33,238 nucleotides of DNA from Candidatus Intestinimonas stercorigallinarum (lineage in GTDB: Bacteria; Bacillota; Clostridia; Oscillospirales; Oscillospiraceae). The DNA is taken from assembly GCA_019115345.1 (NCBI GenBank), contig DXDV01000228.1:1-33238 (forward strand), read 5' to 3'. Shown here piece after piece: positions 1 to 7,603 of the stretch (positions are counted from its first letter, which is position 1; every line of letters begins with the position of its first letter). The position numbers and the translations under genes were made by a program. The notes below the pieces were generated by a model. That model was not told where the DNA came from. It searched no databases and was given only the letters and a program-made list of their open reading frames with translations.

Positions 1-53
1 TCTATGCCAACCATCTCGATTACGTTACGATCCATTTTCCCGCGTTCCAGCAT
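1..53 (-). CDS. Possible start of a gene running off the left edge (partial)
   Basis: An ATG on the minus strand is preceded eight bases upstream by AGGTGG and reads openly to the window edge, beginning MLERGKMDRNVIEMV. An in-frame TAG lies just upstream at 69-71, so the frame really begins here. Only 17 codons are visible, too few to name a family. The codons are less G/C-biased than in the neighbours, which may only reflect the short length. A weak TAAAAT box (about 74-79) overlaps the upstream terminator and could serve as its promoter. Confidence 0.3.
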   Translation of the reverse strand, partial: MLERGKMDRNVIEMVGI

Positions 54-93
54 CTTTCTCACCACCTGCTACTTATTTTACCTCTTATGAACG

Positions 94-121
94 AAAAAGC
101 CCAGCTTTCGCTGGACTTTTT
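94..121 (-). terminator. Bidirectional intrinsic terminator
   Basis: A near-perfect stem (AAAAAGCCCAGC / GCTGGACTTTTT, one G-T wobble) closes on a TTTC loop and has an A-run on one side and a T-run on the other, so it can stop transcription from either strand. It most likely ends the minus-strand SLH/Cys-rich transcript. Its GAAAAAGCCCA...CTTTTTCGACA look recalls the hairpins in the intergenic repeats near 25.6 and 28.8 kb. Confidence 0.7.
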
Positions 122-132
122 CGACAGCCTCT

Positions 133-162
133 CGCGGGCGGGGCATATATGCCCCGCCCGCG
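133..162. repeat. 30-bp perfect palindrome
   Basis: CGCGGGCGGGGCATA is followed directly by its exact reverse complement with no spacer. It lies 12 bases beyond the stop of the Cys-rich gene and just before the T-rich terminator at 94-121. As RNA it forms a very stable GC stem with an AU-rich tip. It lacks its own T-run, so it is probably a 3'-end protective stem or the first half of a double terminator. Confidence 0.6.
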
Positions 163-174
163 TCTTATGTCTCC

Positions 175-357
175 TCAGCAGCAGCCGTTGCTGCTGCCGC
201 AGCCGCAGTTGTTCCCGCAGCCGCAGCCGTTGCCGCAGCCATTACCGCAGCCGCCCCAGCTCCCGCCGCAGCAGCAGATGAGGATGATGATCAGAATGAT
301 CCACAGGCAGCTCCCGCCGCCAAAGCCGCCAAATCCGCAGCCGTTGTTGCACCCCAT
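175..357 (-). CDS. Cys/Gly-rich microprotein with a hydrophobic core
   Basis: A 60-residue protein begins with ATG eight bases after GGGAGGT. The ORF track only shows it as the tail of a spurious 224-residue frame. The N-terminal part is Gly/Cys/Phe-rich (MGCNNGCGFGGFGGG). A strongly hydrophobic segment (LWIILIIILI, residues 18-27) follows, and then a tail of CG, NGCG and GCGC units. Cysteine is about a quarter of the tail. The design resembles small sporulation- or coat-associated Gly/Cys-rich peptides of Clostridia and Bacilli, but no specific family is assigned. It could bind metal, form disulfides, or sit in a membrane or spore layer. It lies 89 bases after the SLH gene, has no visible promoter of its own and is probably co-transcribed with it. 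Confidence 0.65.
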   Translation of the reverse strand: MGCNNGCGFGGFGGGSCLWIILIIILICCCGGSWGGCGNGCGNGCGCGNNCGCGSSNGCC

Positions 358-372
358 AACGAAGTACCTCCC

Positions 373-409
373 GATGAGATGGTAGGCCGTCTCCGGCCTC
401 CATCTCATC
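373..409 (-). promoter_or_regulatory. Hairpin abutting the ribosome binding site of the Cys-rich gene
   Basis: GATGAGATGG and AGGCCG pair with CGGCCT and CCATCTCATC (16 bp, one bulged base, TCTC loop). On the minus strand the last stem base at 373 is followed at once by the GGGAGG Shine-Dalgarno (372-367). There is no T-run, so it is not a classical terminator. It could be an intercistronic processing or stability element that sets microprotein level apart from SLH protein level. Confidence 0.5.
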
Positions 410-446
410 CTATGCGCGGCGGCCCGTTTCGTGTCTGCCTCCGGCG

Positions 447-1589
447 TTACAGCCGCTCCACGCTCACCCCGGAGCGGGCCAGAAGCGCCACCGCCTGGTC
501 CACCGCCCCCTGGGAGATCAGCCGGTCCAGCAGGGCGCCGGAGCCGTCCCGCTCCTGGGCGTCCAGGGCGAAGTAGGAGAGATAGACCACATGGGCCCGG
601 AGGAAGTCGCCGCTCTCCAGAAGCTGCCGCTCTCCGGCCGTCAGCAGCCCCAGCTCCTCCCCCCGCTGGAGGGCGGTGTCCCAGGTAAAGTCGGGCTGCG
701 CCCCGCTGTCGGTGTAGCCCAGGGCCCGCAGGAGGAAGGTCACGTACTGCCCGGCGGTGAGGGTGTCGTTGGTGCCGAAGATGCGGGCGGCCTCGTCCAT
801 GCCCTTGGTGTATCCCTTCTCGTAGGCGTAGGCCACATAGCTCTGGCACCAGGCCGGCACGTCGGTGAAGGGACAGGCGGCTGTGGTAGCCAGGGCGGCG
901 TCCTCCTCCCCGATGAGGCGGAGGAACATAATGAGCCCTTGTATCCGGGTGGGGGCCTGCTCCAGGTCATAGCCCGAGCCGTAGCCCGTGCCGCTGCCCT
1001 GGAAGAGCCCCATGATGCGCATGGCGTCCGCCAGGGCGTTGTAGTCGGTTTTGGCGCTCTCGGTGAGGGTGTACCACCCCTCCAGGGAGAGCACCGCCGT
1101 GGGCGAGGTCACCGTGACGGTGGCCGTGGTCTCCTCCATCACCAGATACCGCCGCCCCTGCGTCAGGGCGCCGGACCCCTTCTCCCAGCCATTGGAGAGG
1201 TCGATGGTCTTTTTCCCGGTACAGGAGAGGTCCCCGCTGCCGGCCAGCAGCATCAATCCGGAGCCCGCCGTCACCTGGACGGTGTCCCCCTCCTTGACCC
1301 GAATATCCGCAAAGGCCCCATGGTAGCTCCCGCCGGACGCCACGCCCCCCAGCTGGGTCACATAGGCGCCGTGCTTCGTCTGCAGGTCCGCCGCCGCCTG
1401 CTGATAGAGGGCGTCATGACACTGATCCACGGCGGCCCCGGCCTTTTCCACCGCCTGGGCGGTGTAGGTCTCATCCACGTAGCTTTTGGAGACCAGCGGG
1501 TCCTCCGCCCCGCCGCCCACGGCCAGCGCCACCGAGGCGCAGAGCAGCGCTCCCGCCGCTCCCACGGCCGCCAGTACTCGTTTCTTCAT
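447..1589 (-). CDS. Exported S-layer homology (SLH) domain protein
   Basis: The 380-residue start (MKKRVLAAVGA...) was chosen because AAGGAG lies six bases upstream and a promoter ends at 1720. The longest ORF adds 70 implausible residues. A signal peptide covers roughly residues 1-26, with cleavage after an ALA motif likely. Residues 30-170 form an unassigned extracellular region with many small and Thr residues. From about residue 195 to the end there are SLH-type repeats, for example CPFTDVPAWCQSYVAYAYEK followed by GYTKGM, and YVTFLLRALGY. SLH domains attach proteins to pyruvylated secondary wall polymers, so this is likely a cell-surface protein. The last SLH unit is degenerate. Several cysteines in the repeats are unusual for SLH proteins. 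It is first in a unit with the Cys-rich microprotein. Confidence 0.85.
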   Translation of the reverse strand: MKKRVLAAVGAAGALLCASVALAVGGGAEDPLVSKSYVDETYTAQAVEKAGAAVDQCHDALYQQAAADLQTKHGAYVTQLGGVASGGSYHGAFADIRVKEGDTVQVTAGSGLMLLAGSGDLSCTGKKTIDLSNGWEKGSGALTQGRRYLVMEETTATVTVTSPTAVLSLEGWYTLTESAKTDYNALADAMRIMGLFQGSGTGYGSGYDLEQAPTRIQGLIMFLRLIGEEDAALATTAACPFTDVPAWCQSYVAYAYEKGYTKGMDEAARIFGTNDTLTAGQYVTFLLRALGYTDSGAQPDFTWDTALQRGEELGLLTAGERQLLESGDFLRAHVVYLSYFALDAQERDGSGALLDRLISQGAVDQAVALLARSGVSVERL

Positions 1590-1719
1590 GCAAAGCTCCT
1601 TTAGAACCTGTATTCCCAACCGCTGCACGCCGTCCGGGCGGCCTTTTCCCCGCCATCCGGCATCCCCGGTCATACTATTTCCGTCGTTCCCGCCGCGCCC
1701 CGTGCGCGGCTTCCCGTCC

Positions 1720-1748
1720 AGTATACCAGACCTGTCCCGGCCTTGCAA
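1720..1748 (-). promoter_or_regulatory. Sigma-A promoter of the SLH gene
   Basis: Reading the minus strand, TTGCAA and TATACT are separated by exactly 17 bases, and TGG precedes the -10 box (extended -10). Transcription would begin near 1713 and leave a leader of about 120 bases before the ATG at 1589. Confidence 0.75.
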
Positions 1749-1766
1749 TCCCCAGGAAACGCGAAT

Positions 1767-1794
1767 CCCGCCCCGGGCGCATGCCCGGGGCGGG
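1767..1794 (-). terminator. GC-rich hairpin after the radical SAM pair
   Basis: CCCGCCCCGGGC and GCCCGGGGCGGG form a perfect 12-bp stem with a four-base loop, just after the DUF2344 stop codon. Only a weak T-rich stretch follows on the minus strand, so termination is likely but may need help. Confidence 0.5.
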
Positions 1795-1802
1795 TCCATC
1801 GG

Positions 1803-2471
1803 TCAGAAAAAGGGCCGGAAGTCCTTGTCCAGGACCTGCTTGCGGTGGTAGCTCACGTAGTCGGGCGCGGCCTCCGGCCAGTGGTTCCGGATGGTCTCCA
1901 CCAGCAGAGCCGGGTTGAGGCCCGGGTTCTGGGCCCGGAGGACCACGTCCAGGACGATGGCGTCCCGGCGGCCCTCATAGTCCACCTTGTGGATGAGGGG
2001 GATGAGGTCCACCTGGACCTGGCCGCTCTTGGCCTTTTTGGACTTCTTGGTCACCACCAGGCTCTCCCGGCTCAGCAGGGCGCGGATGGCGTTTTCCGCC
2101 CCCACCGGAGCGCCGGCGTCGTATTCCAGGGTGATGATATAGTTCACCCAGCACAGCTCCCGCACCGGGCGGCCGCCGCCATAGCAGCGGGTGACGGTGA
2201 TCCCCTCCGGCAGGGCCCGGGTGAGCCGCTCGGGCACCTGGCTCCGGTCGGCCCCCTCGGGGAGCCCGAACTCCAGGATCTCACACTGGCTGGAGTAGCC
2301 CACCGACAGCGGCAGGGCGATGGATACATAGGCGTGGGGGTTGAAGCCCTCGGTGTGCCGGACCTGAAGGCCCGAGCGGAGGAAGGCCCGCTGGAAGGTC
2401 CGCATCAGATCCAGATGGGAGATATACCGGGCCCGGCCCGTCTTGACAAACTGGATGCGCTCCTCACTCAT
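1803..2471 (-). CDS. TIGR03936 / DUF2344 radical-SAM-associated protein
   Basis: The 222-residue product opens with the family signature: an RIQFVKTGRARYISHLDLMR-type start followed by the FQRAFLRSG and HTEGFNPH blocks. These are typical of DUF2344 (TIGR03936) proteins, which are encoded beside or fused to TIGR03960 radical SAM enzymes. The ATG overlaps the stop of the upstream enzyme by eight bases (ATGAGTGA) and has GGGGAGGG just upstream, so the two are translationally coupled. The biochemical role is not established. Conserved neighbourhoods in other Clostridia place the pair next to RNase G and L21 genes, suggesting RNA or ribosome modification (established association, inferred role). 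Those partners are not downstream here. Confidence 0.85.
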   Translation of the reverse strand: MSEERIQFVKTGRARYISHLDLMRTFQRAFLRSGLQVRHTEGFNPHAYVSIALPLSVGYSSQCEILEFGLPEGADRSQVPERLTRALPEGITVTRCYGGGRPVRELCWVNYIITLEYDAGAPVGAENAIRALLSRESLVVTKKSKKAKSGQVQVDLIPLIHKVDYEGRRDAIVLDVVLRAQNPGLNPALLVETIRNHWPEAAPDYVSYHRKQVLDKDFRPFF

Positions 2472-4302
2472 CGCACACCCTCCCCTTCTCCAGCAGGTGA
2501 TTGGCGCCGCAGCCGGTGCACTGCTTCCGGCAGTCGGGGGTGATGACGGCCTCGTAGGCCCGCTCCCGCTCCCGCCACAGGAAGGCGGGCGTCACCCCGG
2601 TGGAGATCCGGCTCCAGGGCAAAACCTCCTCCCTGCTCCGGACCCGGTTGGCGTAGAAGGCCGGGTCCAGGCCGCGGGACGCAAAGGCCCGCAGCCACCG
2701 CTCCAGGTCGAAGTACTCGCTCCAGGAGTCGAACTTGGCCCCCTCCCGCCAGGCCGTCTCGATGACGTCGGCCAGCCGGCGGTCGCCCCGGGCAAAGACG
2801 GCCTCCAGGAAGGAGGTGTCCGGATCGTGCCAGTGGTAGACGATGGACTTCTCCCGCATGTTGTCCCGCAGCAGCTTCACCCGGCGGAGGTACTCCTCCC
2901 GGGTGACCTGCCCCTCCCACTGGAAGGCGGTGTGGGGCTTGGGGACGAAGCAGGCGGTGGACACGGTGATCCGGCAGCCCCGGCGCTTGTCGGGGGCGGT
3001 CTCCCGCCAGAGCTGGAGCACCTTTTTGGCAAGGTCCGCGATGCCCAGCACATCCTCGTCGGTCTCGGTGGGCAGGCCCAGCATGAAATAGAGCTTCACC
3101 GTGTTCCACCCGCCCAGGAAGGCGGTGCGGCAGGAGTTCATCAGGTCGGCCTCGGTGACGTTCTTGTTGATGGCGTCCCGCAGGCGCTGGGTGCCCGCCT
3201 CGGGGGCGAAGGTGAGACCGCTCTTGCGGACGTGCTGGAGCCGCTGCATGAGGCCCATGGAGAAGTTGTCCGCCCGCAGAGACGGAAGGGACAGGGAGAC
3301 CTTGTTGGGCTCGCACCACTCCAGCAGGCCGTCGCACAGCCCCTCCAGGGGCCGGTAGTCGCTGGTGGACAGGCTGGAGAGGGTCATCTCCTGATAGCCG
3401 GAGTCCTTGCAGGCGGCGATGCCCTGCTCCACCAGGAGCTTGGGGCTCCGGGCGCGGACGGGCCGGTAGGCGTAGCCCGCCTGGCAGAAGCGGCAGCCCC
3501 GGATGCAGCCCCGAAAGACCTCCAGCATGACCCGGTCGTGGACGATCTCGGTGGAGGGCACGATGGTCTTGACCGGGAAATAGGCCTTGTCCAGGTCCTG
3601 GACGATCCGCTTGGTCACCAGCTCAGGGGCCCCCTCCTTCGGCTCGATGGCCGCCACCGTCCCGTCCTCGTGGTAGACGGCGGTGTAGAGGGAGGGCACG
3701 TAGAGACCCGGCACCCCGGCCGCCGCCGCCAGCAGGTCCTGGCGGGACCAGCCCTCCCGGCGGGCCCGCTGGTAGAGCCGGATGAGCTCCACGGTGACCT
3801 CCTCCCCCTCTCCCAGGGAGAAGATGTCCACAAAGGGAGCCAGGGGCTCCGGGTTGTAGGCGCAGGTGCCGCCGGCGATGACGAGGGGGGCGTCCTCGTC
3901 CCGGTCGGCGGAGCGCAGGGGCACGCCGGCCAGGTCCAGCATGTTGAGGACGTTGGTATAGGCCATCTCGTAGCCCAGGGAGAAGCCGATGATGTCAAAG
4001 CCGGAGATGGGGTCTCCGCTCTCCAGTCCGTAGAGGGGCAGGCCCTCCCGGCGCATCTCCTCCTCCATATCCCCCCAGGGGGCGAACACCCGCTCGCACC
4101 ACACTCCGGGCAGCTCGTTCATCAGTCCATACAAGATCCGCACGCCCAAATTGGACATGCCGATCTCATAGGTGTCGGGAAAGCACATGGCCACCCGGGT
4201 GTCCACCCGCTTGGGGTCCTTCACCACTGCGTTATATTCTCCTCCGGTATATCGGGCGGGCTTCTGCACCCTGGAGAGAATTGCTTCCATCGTCCGGTCC
4301 AT
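2464..4302 (-). CDS. TIGR03960 B12-binding-domain radical SAM protein
   Basis: The 612-residue start (MDRTMEAILSRVQKPARYTG) was chosen because GGAGG lies about six bases upstream. The longer frame adds 12 residues without support. Residues 30-200 form the B12-binding-like region (FPDTYEIGMSNLG, IIGFSLGYEM, VIAGGTCAYNPEP). Cysteines 266, 270 and 273 in RGCIRGCRFCQAG form the C-x3-C-x2-C ligand set for the 4Fe-4S cluster. The C-terminus ends with a further cysteine-containing stretch (CRKQCTGCGAN), possibly a second metal site. The substrate is unknown. The enzyme acts with the overlapping DUF2344 partner. A good promoter lies 43-71 bases upstream. Confidence 0.9.
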   Translation of the reverse strand: MDRTMEAILSRVQKPARYTGGEYNAVVKDPKRVDTRVAMCFPDTYEIGMSNLGVRILYGLMNELPGVWCERVFAPWGDMEEEMRREGLPLYGLESGDPISGFDIIGFSLGYEMAYTNVLNMLDLAGVPLRSADRDEDAPLVIAGGTCAYNPEPLAPFVDIFSLGEGEEVTVELIRLYQRARREGWSRQDLLAAAAGVPGLYVPSLYTAVYHEDGTVAAIEPKEGAPELVTKRIVQDLDKAYFPVKTIVPSTEIVHDRVMLEVFRGCIRGCRFCQAGYAYRPVRARSPKLLVEQGIAACKDSGYQEMTLSSLSTSDYRPLEGLCDGLLEWCEPNKVSLSLPSLRADNFSMGLMQRLQHVRKSGLTFAPEAGTQRLRDAINKNVTEADLMNSCRTAFLGGWNTVKLYFMLGLPTETDEDVLGIADLAKKVLQLWRETAPDKRRGCRITVSTACFVPKPHTAFQWEGQVTREEYLRRVKLLRDNMREKSIVYHWHDPDTSFLEAVFARGDRRLADVIETAWREGAKFDSWSEYFDLERWLRAFASRGLDPAFYANRVRSREEVLPWSRISTGVTPAFLWRERERAYEAVITPDCRKQCTGCGANHLLEKGRVCDE

Positions 4303-4344
4303 TCCTAACCTCCGCGCGCGCTCTTTCTCTGATAGCAAATAATT

Positions 4345-4373
4345 ATTTTAACCTGTGGGCGTAGGAATGGCAA
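4345..4373 (-). promoter_or_regulatory. Promoter of the radical SAM pair
   Basis: On the minus strand TTGCCA and TAAAAT are separated by 17 bases. This places transcription start near 4338 and leaves a short leader to the ATG at 4302. Confidence 0.65.
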
Positions 4374-4401
4374 GTACTAATTCGTGGATTTCTCGGATTT
4401 C

Positions 4402-4605
4402 TCACCAGAAATGGCGAAAATCTTCGATGACGTCCCAAAAATGCGCGGGGGAAAGCCCGTTCCGGTTGAGGGCGTCCACCAGCCGCTCCGCCTCGGCGCG
4501 GTCGCTGGTCAGGCGCCGGGCCTCCAGGCCCTCCCCGCCGGCCACTCCAAACAGCATAGGGGAGTCCTTCTCCTCCACCAGGACCTCGTAGCGTGTCTCC
4601 ATCAT
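4402..4605 (-). CDS. Small unknown protein (possibly DUF6514-like)
   Basis: The 67-residue start (MMETRYEVLVEE) was chosen because AGGAG lies nine bases upstream. Upstream in-frame starts lack a binding site. The protein looks like a small alpha/beta fold: an N-terminal strand region (YEVLVEE), then SDRAEAERLVDALNRNGLSP, then AHFWDVIEDF. The Leu-Ser-Pro-x-His and Val-x-Glu-Asp-Phe pattern resembles small Clostridial proteins labelled DUF6514, but this assignment is from memory and uncertain. No function is known. It lies downstream of the divergent region shared with the XRE regulator gene and only 29 bases before the radical SAM promoter. Confidence 0.6.
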   Translation of the reverse strand: MMETRYEVLVEEKDSPMLFGVAGGEGLEARRLTSDRAEAERLVDALNRNGLSPAHFWDVIEDFRHFW

Positions 4606-4725
4606 CTCTACCCTCTCCTCTTTACTCATTCTCAGCAGGGGCTCCAGGTCCCGCCCCCCTTTCTCCGGCAAGCCCTTTCCCCTCTCCAAAAATGGCCCGC
4701 CGGTCCCCGCTCCGGGTACTTTTTA

Positions 4726-4734
4726 TGATATAAT
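4726..4734 (+). promoter_or_regulatory. Extended -10 promoter candidate
   Basis: TGATATAAT matches a perfect TATAAT with the TGn extension, without a recognisable -35 box. It would give a 220-base leader before the XRE regulator at 4962. The rest of 4606-4961 holds GC-rich sequence with no convincing ORF, plus a CCAAATTTGG palindrome at about 4916-4925 that could be an operator for the regulator itself. Confidence 0.45.
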
Positions 4735-4961
4735 AGAGAGATACAGCTCCCCCCGCCGCGGGAAAACAGGACCCTTGGCGGCGCCCCATCCCCTCGGCGG
4801 GAGCCCAAGCCTCTCTGGCTCCGCTCCGGCGGCGTCGTCCCTAAAAATATGGTGTATTTCTCCGTGCTTGTCAATCGCTTTCCCCGGAACTGGCCTCTTT
4901 GCCGGCAGATTTTTGCCAAATTTGGATAATCCGTGTCGAATTTTGGAGGGAGGTCTATTTT

Positions 4962-5735
4962 ATGTCCATATCCACCAAGCTGATCCTGGCCAAGCAGCGC
5001 TGCGGCTTTACCAGCGCCGTGCTGGCCCAGCGCGCCGGCGTGCCTGTGAGCACGGTCAATAAGATCCTCTCCGGTCAGACCCGCAGGCCCTCGCCCCAGG
5101 CCCTGGAGCGGCTGTGCCGGGTGCTGGGCATCTCCCTGCCCTACCTGCTCAACGACAACATCGGGGACGAGCGGTTCATCGCCGCCCTCTGCGAAGGGGA
5201 GGGCCTGCGCTACCTCTCCAGCCAGGAGTGGGCCATGGTCCGGGACTACGGCATTTTGACGGTCCAGGGCCGTGAGATGGTGGACGTCCTTTTGGAGCTG
5301 CTCCTGGCCCTCTCTCCCCTCCCCCTGCCCACGGGAGCGCGGCGGATGCTGCTGTGCTTCCAGCCGGTGGCCCAGGGCCAGCGGGGCCCGCTGATGGACG
5401 GCTTTCAATACGCCCCGCTGGATGTGGCCCTGGACAGCGTCACCCAGCAGGCCGACTTCACCATCCTCCTCACCGACCGCTCCATGGTGCCGGTCTACGC
5501 CCCCGGCACCATGCTGGCCGTCAAGCGGGAACAGGCCGCCCCCAGACAGCTGGGGCTCTTTCTCCTGGGCCGGGAGCTCTTCGTCCGCAAGCTCTCCCGC
5601 TCCTCCGGCCGGACCAAGCTGGTGGCCATCAATCTGGAGTACAAGGACATCCCCGTCCACCCGAAGGATGAATTTCGCTGCCTGGGGACCATCCTCGGCA
5701 CGGTGCGGGATTATGTCCGGCTGACCCCCCGGTGA
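4962..5735 (+). CDS. XRE-family regulator with an S24/LexA-like C-terminal domain
   Basis: The 257-residue start (MSISTKLILAKQR) has GGAGGGAGGT about seven bases upstream. Residues 1-60 form a Cro/CI-type helix-turn-helix (AQRAGVPVSTVNKILSGQT). Residues 150-255 resemble a LexA/CI S24 domain: DRSMVPVYAPGTML carries Ser174, and LFVRKL carries Lys210. The 36-residue distance is close to the 37 residues between the Ser and Lys of the LexA dyad. No Ala-Gly or Cys-Gly cleavage site is evident between the two domains, so self-cleavage is doubtful, and the domain may instead dimerise or sense a signal. It is 74 bases upstream of the FHA-FtsW/PBP genes and may control them, though those have their own promoter. 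Confidence 0.85.
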   Translation: MSISTKLILAKQRCGFTSAVLAQRAGVPVSTVNKILSGQTRRPSPQALERLCRVLGISLPYLLNDNIGDERFIAALCEGEGLRYLSSQEWAMVRDYGILTVQGREMVDVLLELLLALSPLPLPTGARRMLLCFQPVAQGQRGPLMDGFQYAPLDVALDSVTQQADFTILLTDRSMVPVYAPGTMLAVKREQAAPRQLGLFLLGRELFVRKLSRSSGRTKLVAINLEYKDIPVHPKDEFRCLGTILGTVRDYVRLTPR

Positions 5736-5773
5736 GGGCGCGGCGATTTTTGCTGTCCCTCCCGCCGGAACTG

Positions 5774-5782
5774 TGGTATACT
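5774..5782 (+). promoter_or_regulatory. Extended -10 promoter of the FHA-FtsW/PBP unit
   Basis: TGGTATACT is an extended -10 element (TGn plus TATACT). Transcription would start near 5789, about 21 bases before the TTG start codon. No clear -35 box is visible at 17 bases. Confidence 0.55.
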
Positions 5783-5809
5783 GCTTGCATCGAAAAGGAG
5801 GGTTGTCCC

Positions 5810-7603
5810 TTGTTCCTGCTTTCCGCCGGAGCCCAGGCGCTCACCGGAGGTCTGGCCGCCTTTTTGAGCGACCAGGCCGCCGTGTCGGCCTGGTATACCG
5901 CCGTGGCGCGGTTTCTCTTCCCCGCCCTGGCCATCCTGATTTTGGCCCGGACCATCCGCTCCCTGCTCACCGTCCCCCACACCCCCGAGGTGTGGGCCCA
6001 TCTCTCCCTGCCCAACGGGGGCACGGAGCCCCTCACCCACTGGGAAAACATTCTGGGCCGCTCCGACGCCTCCGACGTGGTGCTGAGCTACCCCACCGTC
6101 TCCCGGCAGCACGCCGCCCTCATCCGGGACGAGACCGGCAGCTGGACCGTCTACGACCTGGACTCCAAGGGGGGCGTCACCGTCAACGGCGCCGCCGTGG
6201 AGGGCTCCGCCTCCCTGCGCTATGGGGACGTTTTGGCCCTGGGCGGCGTGGAGACGGTGCTCCTCCCCGTGCCGCCCGAGGAGCGGGAGGCCCGCCGGGC
6301 CCGCCGCCAGGCCCAGGAGCGGCCGGTCTCCCCCTGGACGAGTCTGCTCTTCCTCACCCTCTTCCAGCTCCTCACCGCCCTTCAGCTGGTGGCCGCCGGC
6401 GGCAGCGGCGTCCCGCCGGCCGTCCCCGCCGCCTTCTTCTGCCTCGCCGCCGTCATGTGGGGCTACTTCCTGGCCATGCGGGCCATCCGCCGGGTGGGCT
6501 TTGAGATGGAGACCATCGCCTTCTTCCTCTCCACCCTCTCCCTGGCCGTCACCGCCTCCTCCGCCCCCGGCGACCTCTTCAAACAGCTCGTCGCCCTGCT
6601 GCTGGGGCTGGTCCTCTTCGTGGTGCTGGGGGTCTTTCTCCGGGACCTGGACCGGGTCAAGCGCATCCGCTGGCTGGCGGCGGGCGCAGCCATCGTCCTG
6701 CTGGCGGCCACCCTGGTGCTGGGCACCGGGCGGTACGGAGCCAAAAACTGGATCATCCTGGGGCCCCTCTCCTTCCAGCCGTCGGAGCTGGGCAAGCTCT
6801 GCTACATCTTCGCCGGCTCGGCCACCCTGGACCGGCTCTTCCGGAAGCGGAACCTGGGGCTGTTCATCCTCCTCACCGTGGTGTGCATGGGGTGCCTGGC
6901 CCTCATGAGCGACTTCGGCACCGCCGCCATTTTCTTCGTCACCTTCCTGGTCATCGCCTACCTGCGCTCCGGGGACTTCGCCACCCTGGCCCTCATCACC
7001 GGAGCCTGCGTCGCCGGGGCGGGGGTGGTGGTCACCATCAAGCCCTACATCCTCCAGCGCTTCGCCACCTGGGGCCACGCCTGGGAGCAGGCCAACGCCG
7101 GCGGCTACCAGCAGGTGCGCACCATGTCGGCCGCCGCCTCCGGCGGCCTGGTGGGGGTGGGGGCCGGGGAGGGCTGGCTCCACAACGTGGCCGCCGCCGA
7201 CACCGACCTGGTCTTTGGCATGCTCTGCGAGGAATGGGGGCTCCTCATCGGGGCCCTGGCCGTCCTCTCCATCGTCACCCTGGCCGTCTTTGCCGTCCGG
7301 GCCTGCCGGGCGGGGCGGTCCAGCTTCTACACCATCGCCGCCTGCGCCGCCACCTCCCTGCTGGTCTTTCAGACCTGCCTCAACGTCTTTGGCTCGGTGG
7401 ACCTCCTCCCCCTCACCGGCGTCACCTTCCCCTTTGTCTCCAACGGCGGGTCGTCCATGCTCTCCTCCTGGGGGCTGCTGGCCTTCCTGAAGGCCACCGA
7501 CACCCGCCCCAACGCCAGCTTCGCCATCCGGCTCCCCGGCTGGGGAGAGCCGGACCCGCCGGGACCGGCCCGCCCGGAAGAGGAGGTGGATCCCCATGCG
7601 TAA
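5810..7603 (+). CDS. FHA domain-FtsW/RodA/SpoVE fusion protein
   Basis: The TTG start at 5810 (597 residues) follows AAGGAGG by eight bases. Upstream in-frame codons lie across the promoter, so they cannot be coding. A first membrane helix (about residues 31-49) precedes an FHA phosphothreonine-binding domain (about 72-152) with the conserved GR (83-84), SRQH (98-101) and NG (126-127) positions. The rest is a multi-pass SEDS glycosyltransferase with the hallmark WIILGPLSFQPSELGKL and a terminal FVSNGGSSML. SEDS proteins polymerise lipid II into glycan strands and work with a class B PBP, which is the next, overlapping gene. FHA-SEDS-PBP order recalls the actinobacterial fhaB-rodA-pbpA cluster, where Ser/Thr kinases tune wall growth. 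No kinase is encoded in this window. Confidence 0.9.
   Translation: MFLLSAGAQALTGGLAAFLSDQAAVSAWYTAVARFLFPALAILILARTIRSLLTVPHTPEVWAHLSLPNGGTEPLTHWENILGRSDASDVVLSYPTVSRQHAALIRDETGSWTVYDLDSKGGVTVNGAAVEGSASLRYGDVLALGGVETVLLPVPPEEREARRARRQAQERPVSPWTSLLFLTLFQLLTALQLVAAGGSGVPPAVPAAFFCLAAVMWGYFLAMRAIRRVGFEMETIAFFLSTLSLAVTASSAPGDLFKQLVALLLGLVLFVVLGVFLRDLDRVKRIRWLAAGAAIVLLAATLVLGTGRYGAKNWIILGPLSFQPSELGKLCYIFAGSATLDRLFRKRNLGLFILLTVVCMGCLALMSDFGTAAIFFVTFLVIAYLRSGDFATLALITGACVAGAGVVVTIKPYILQRFATWGHAWEQANAGGYQQVRTMSAAASGGLVGVGAGEGWLHNVAAADTDLVFGMLCEEWGLLIGALAVLSIVTLAVFAVRACRAGRSSFYTIAACAATSLLVFQTCLNVFGSVDLLPLTGVTFPFVSNGGSSMLSSWGLLAFLKATDTRPNASFAIRLPGWGEPDPPGPARPEEEVDPHA

Noticed and set aside
175-849. 224-residue minus-strand ORF
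   Set aside because: Its first 160 residues are an Arg/Gly/Pro-rich shadow of the SLH gene. Only the last 60 residues, with their own binding site, are kept.
2443-4308. 621-residue plus-strand ORF
   Set aside because: Antisense shadow of the radical SAM gene, Gly/His/Pro-rich without any domain pattern.
4632-5660. 342-residue minus-strand ORF
   Set aside because: Antisense of the XRE regulator. Composition is His/Gln/Gly-rich and unlike a real protein.
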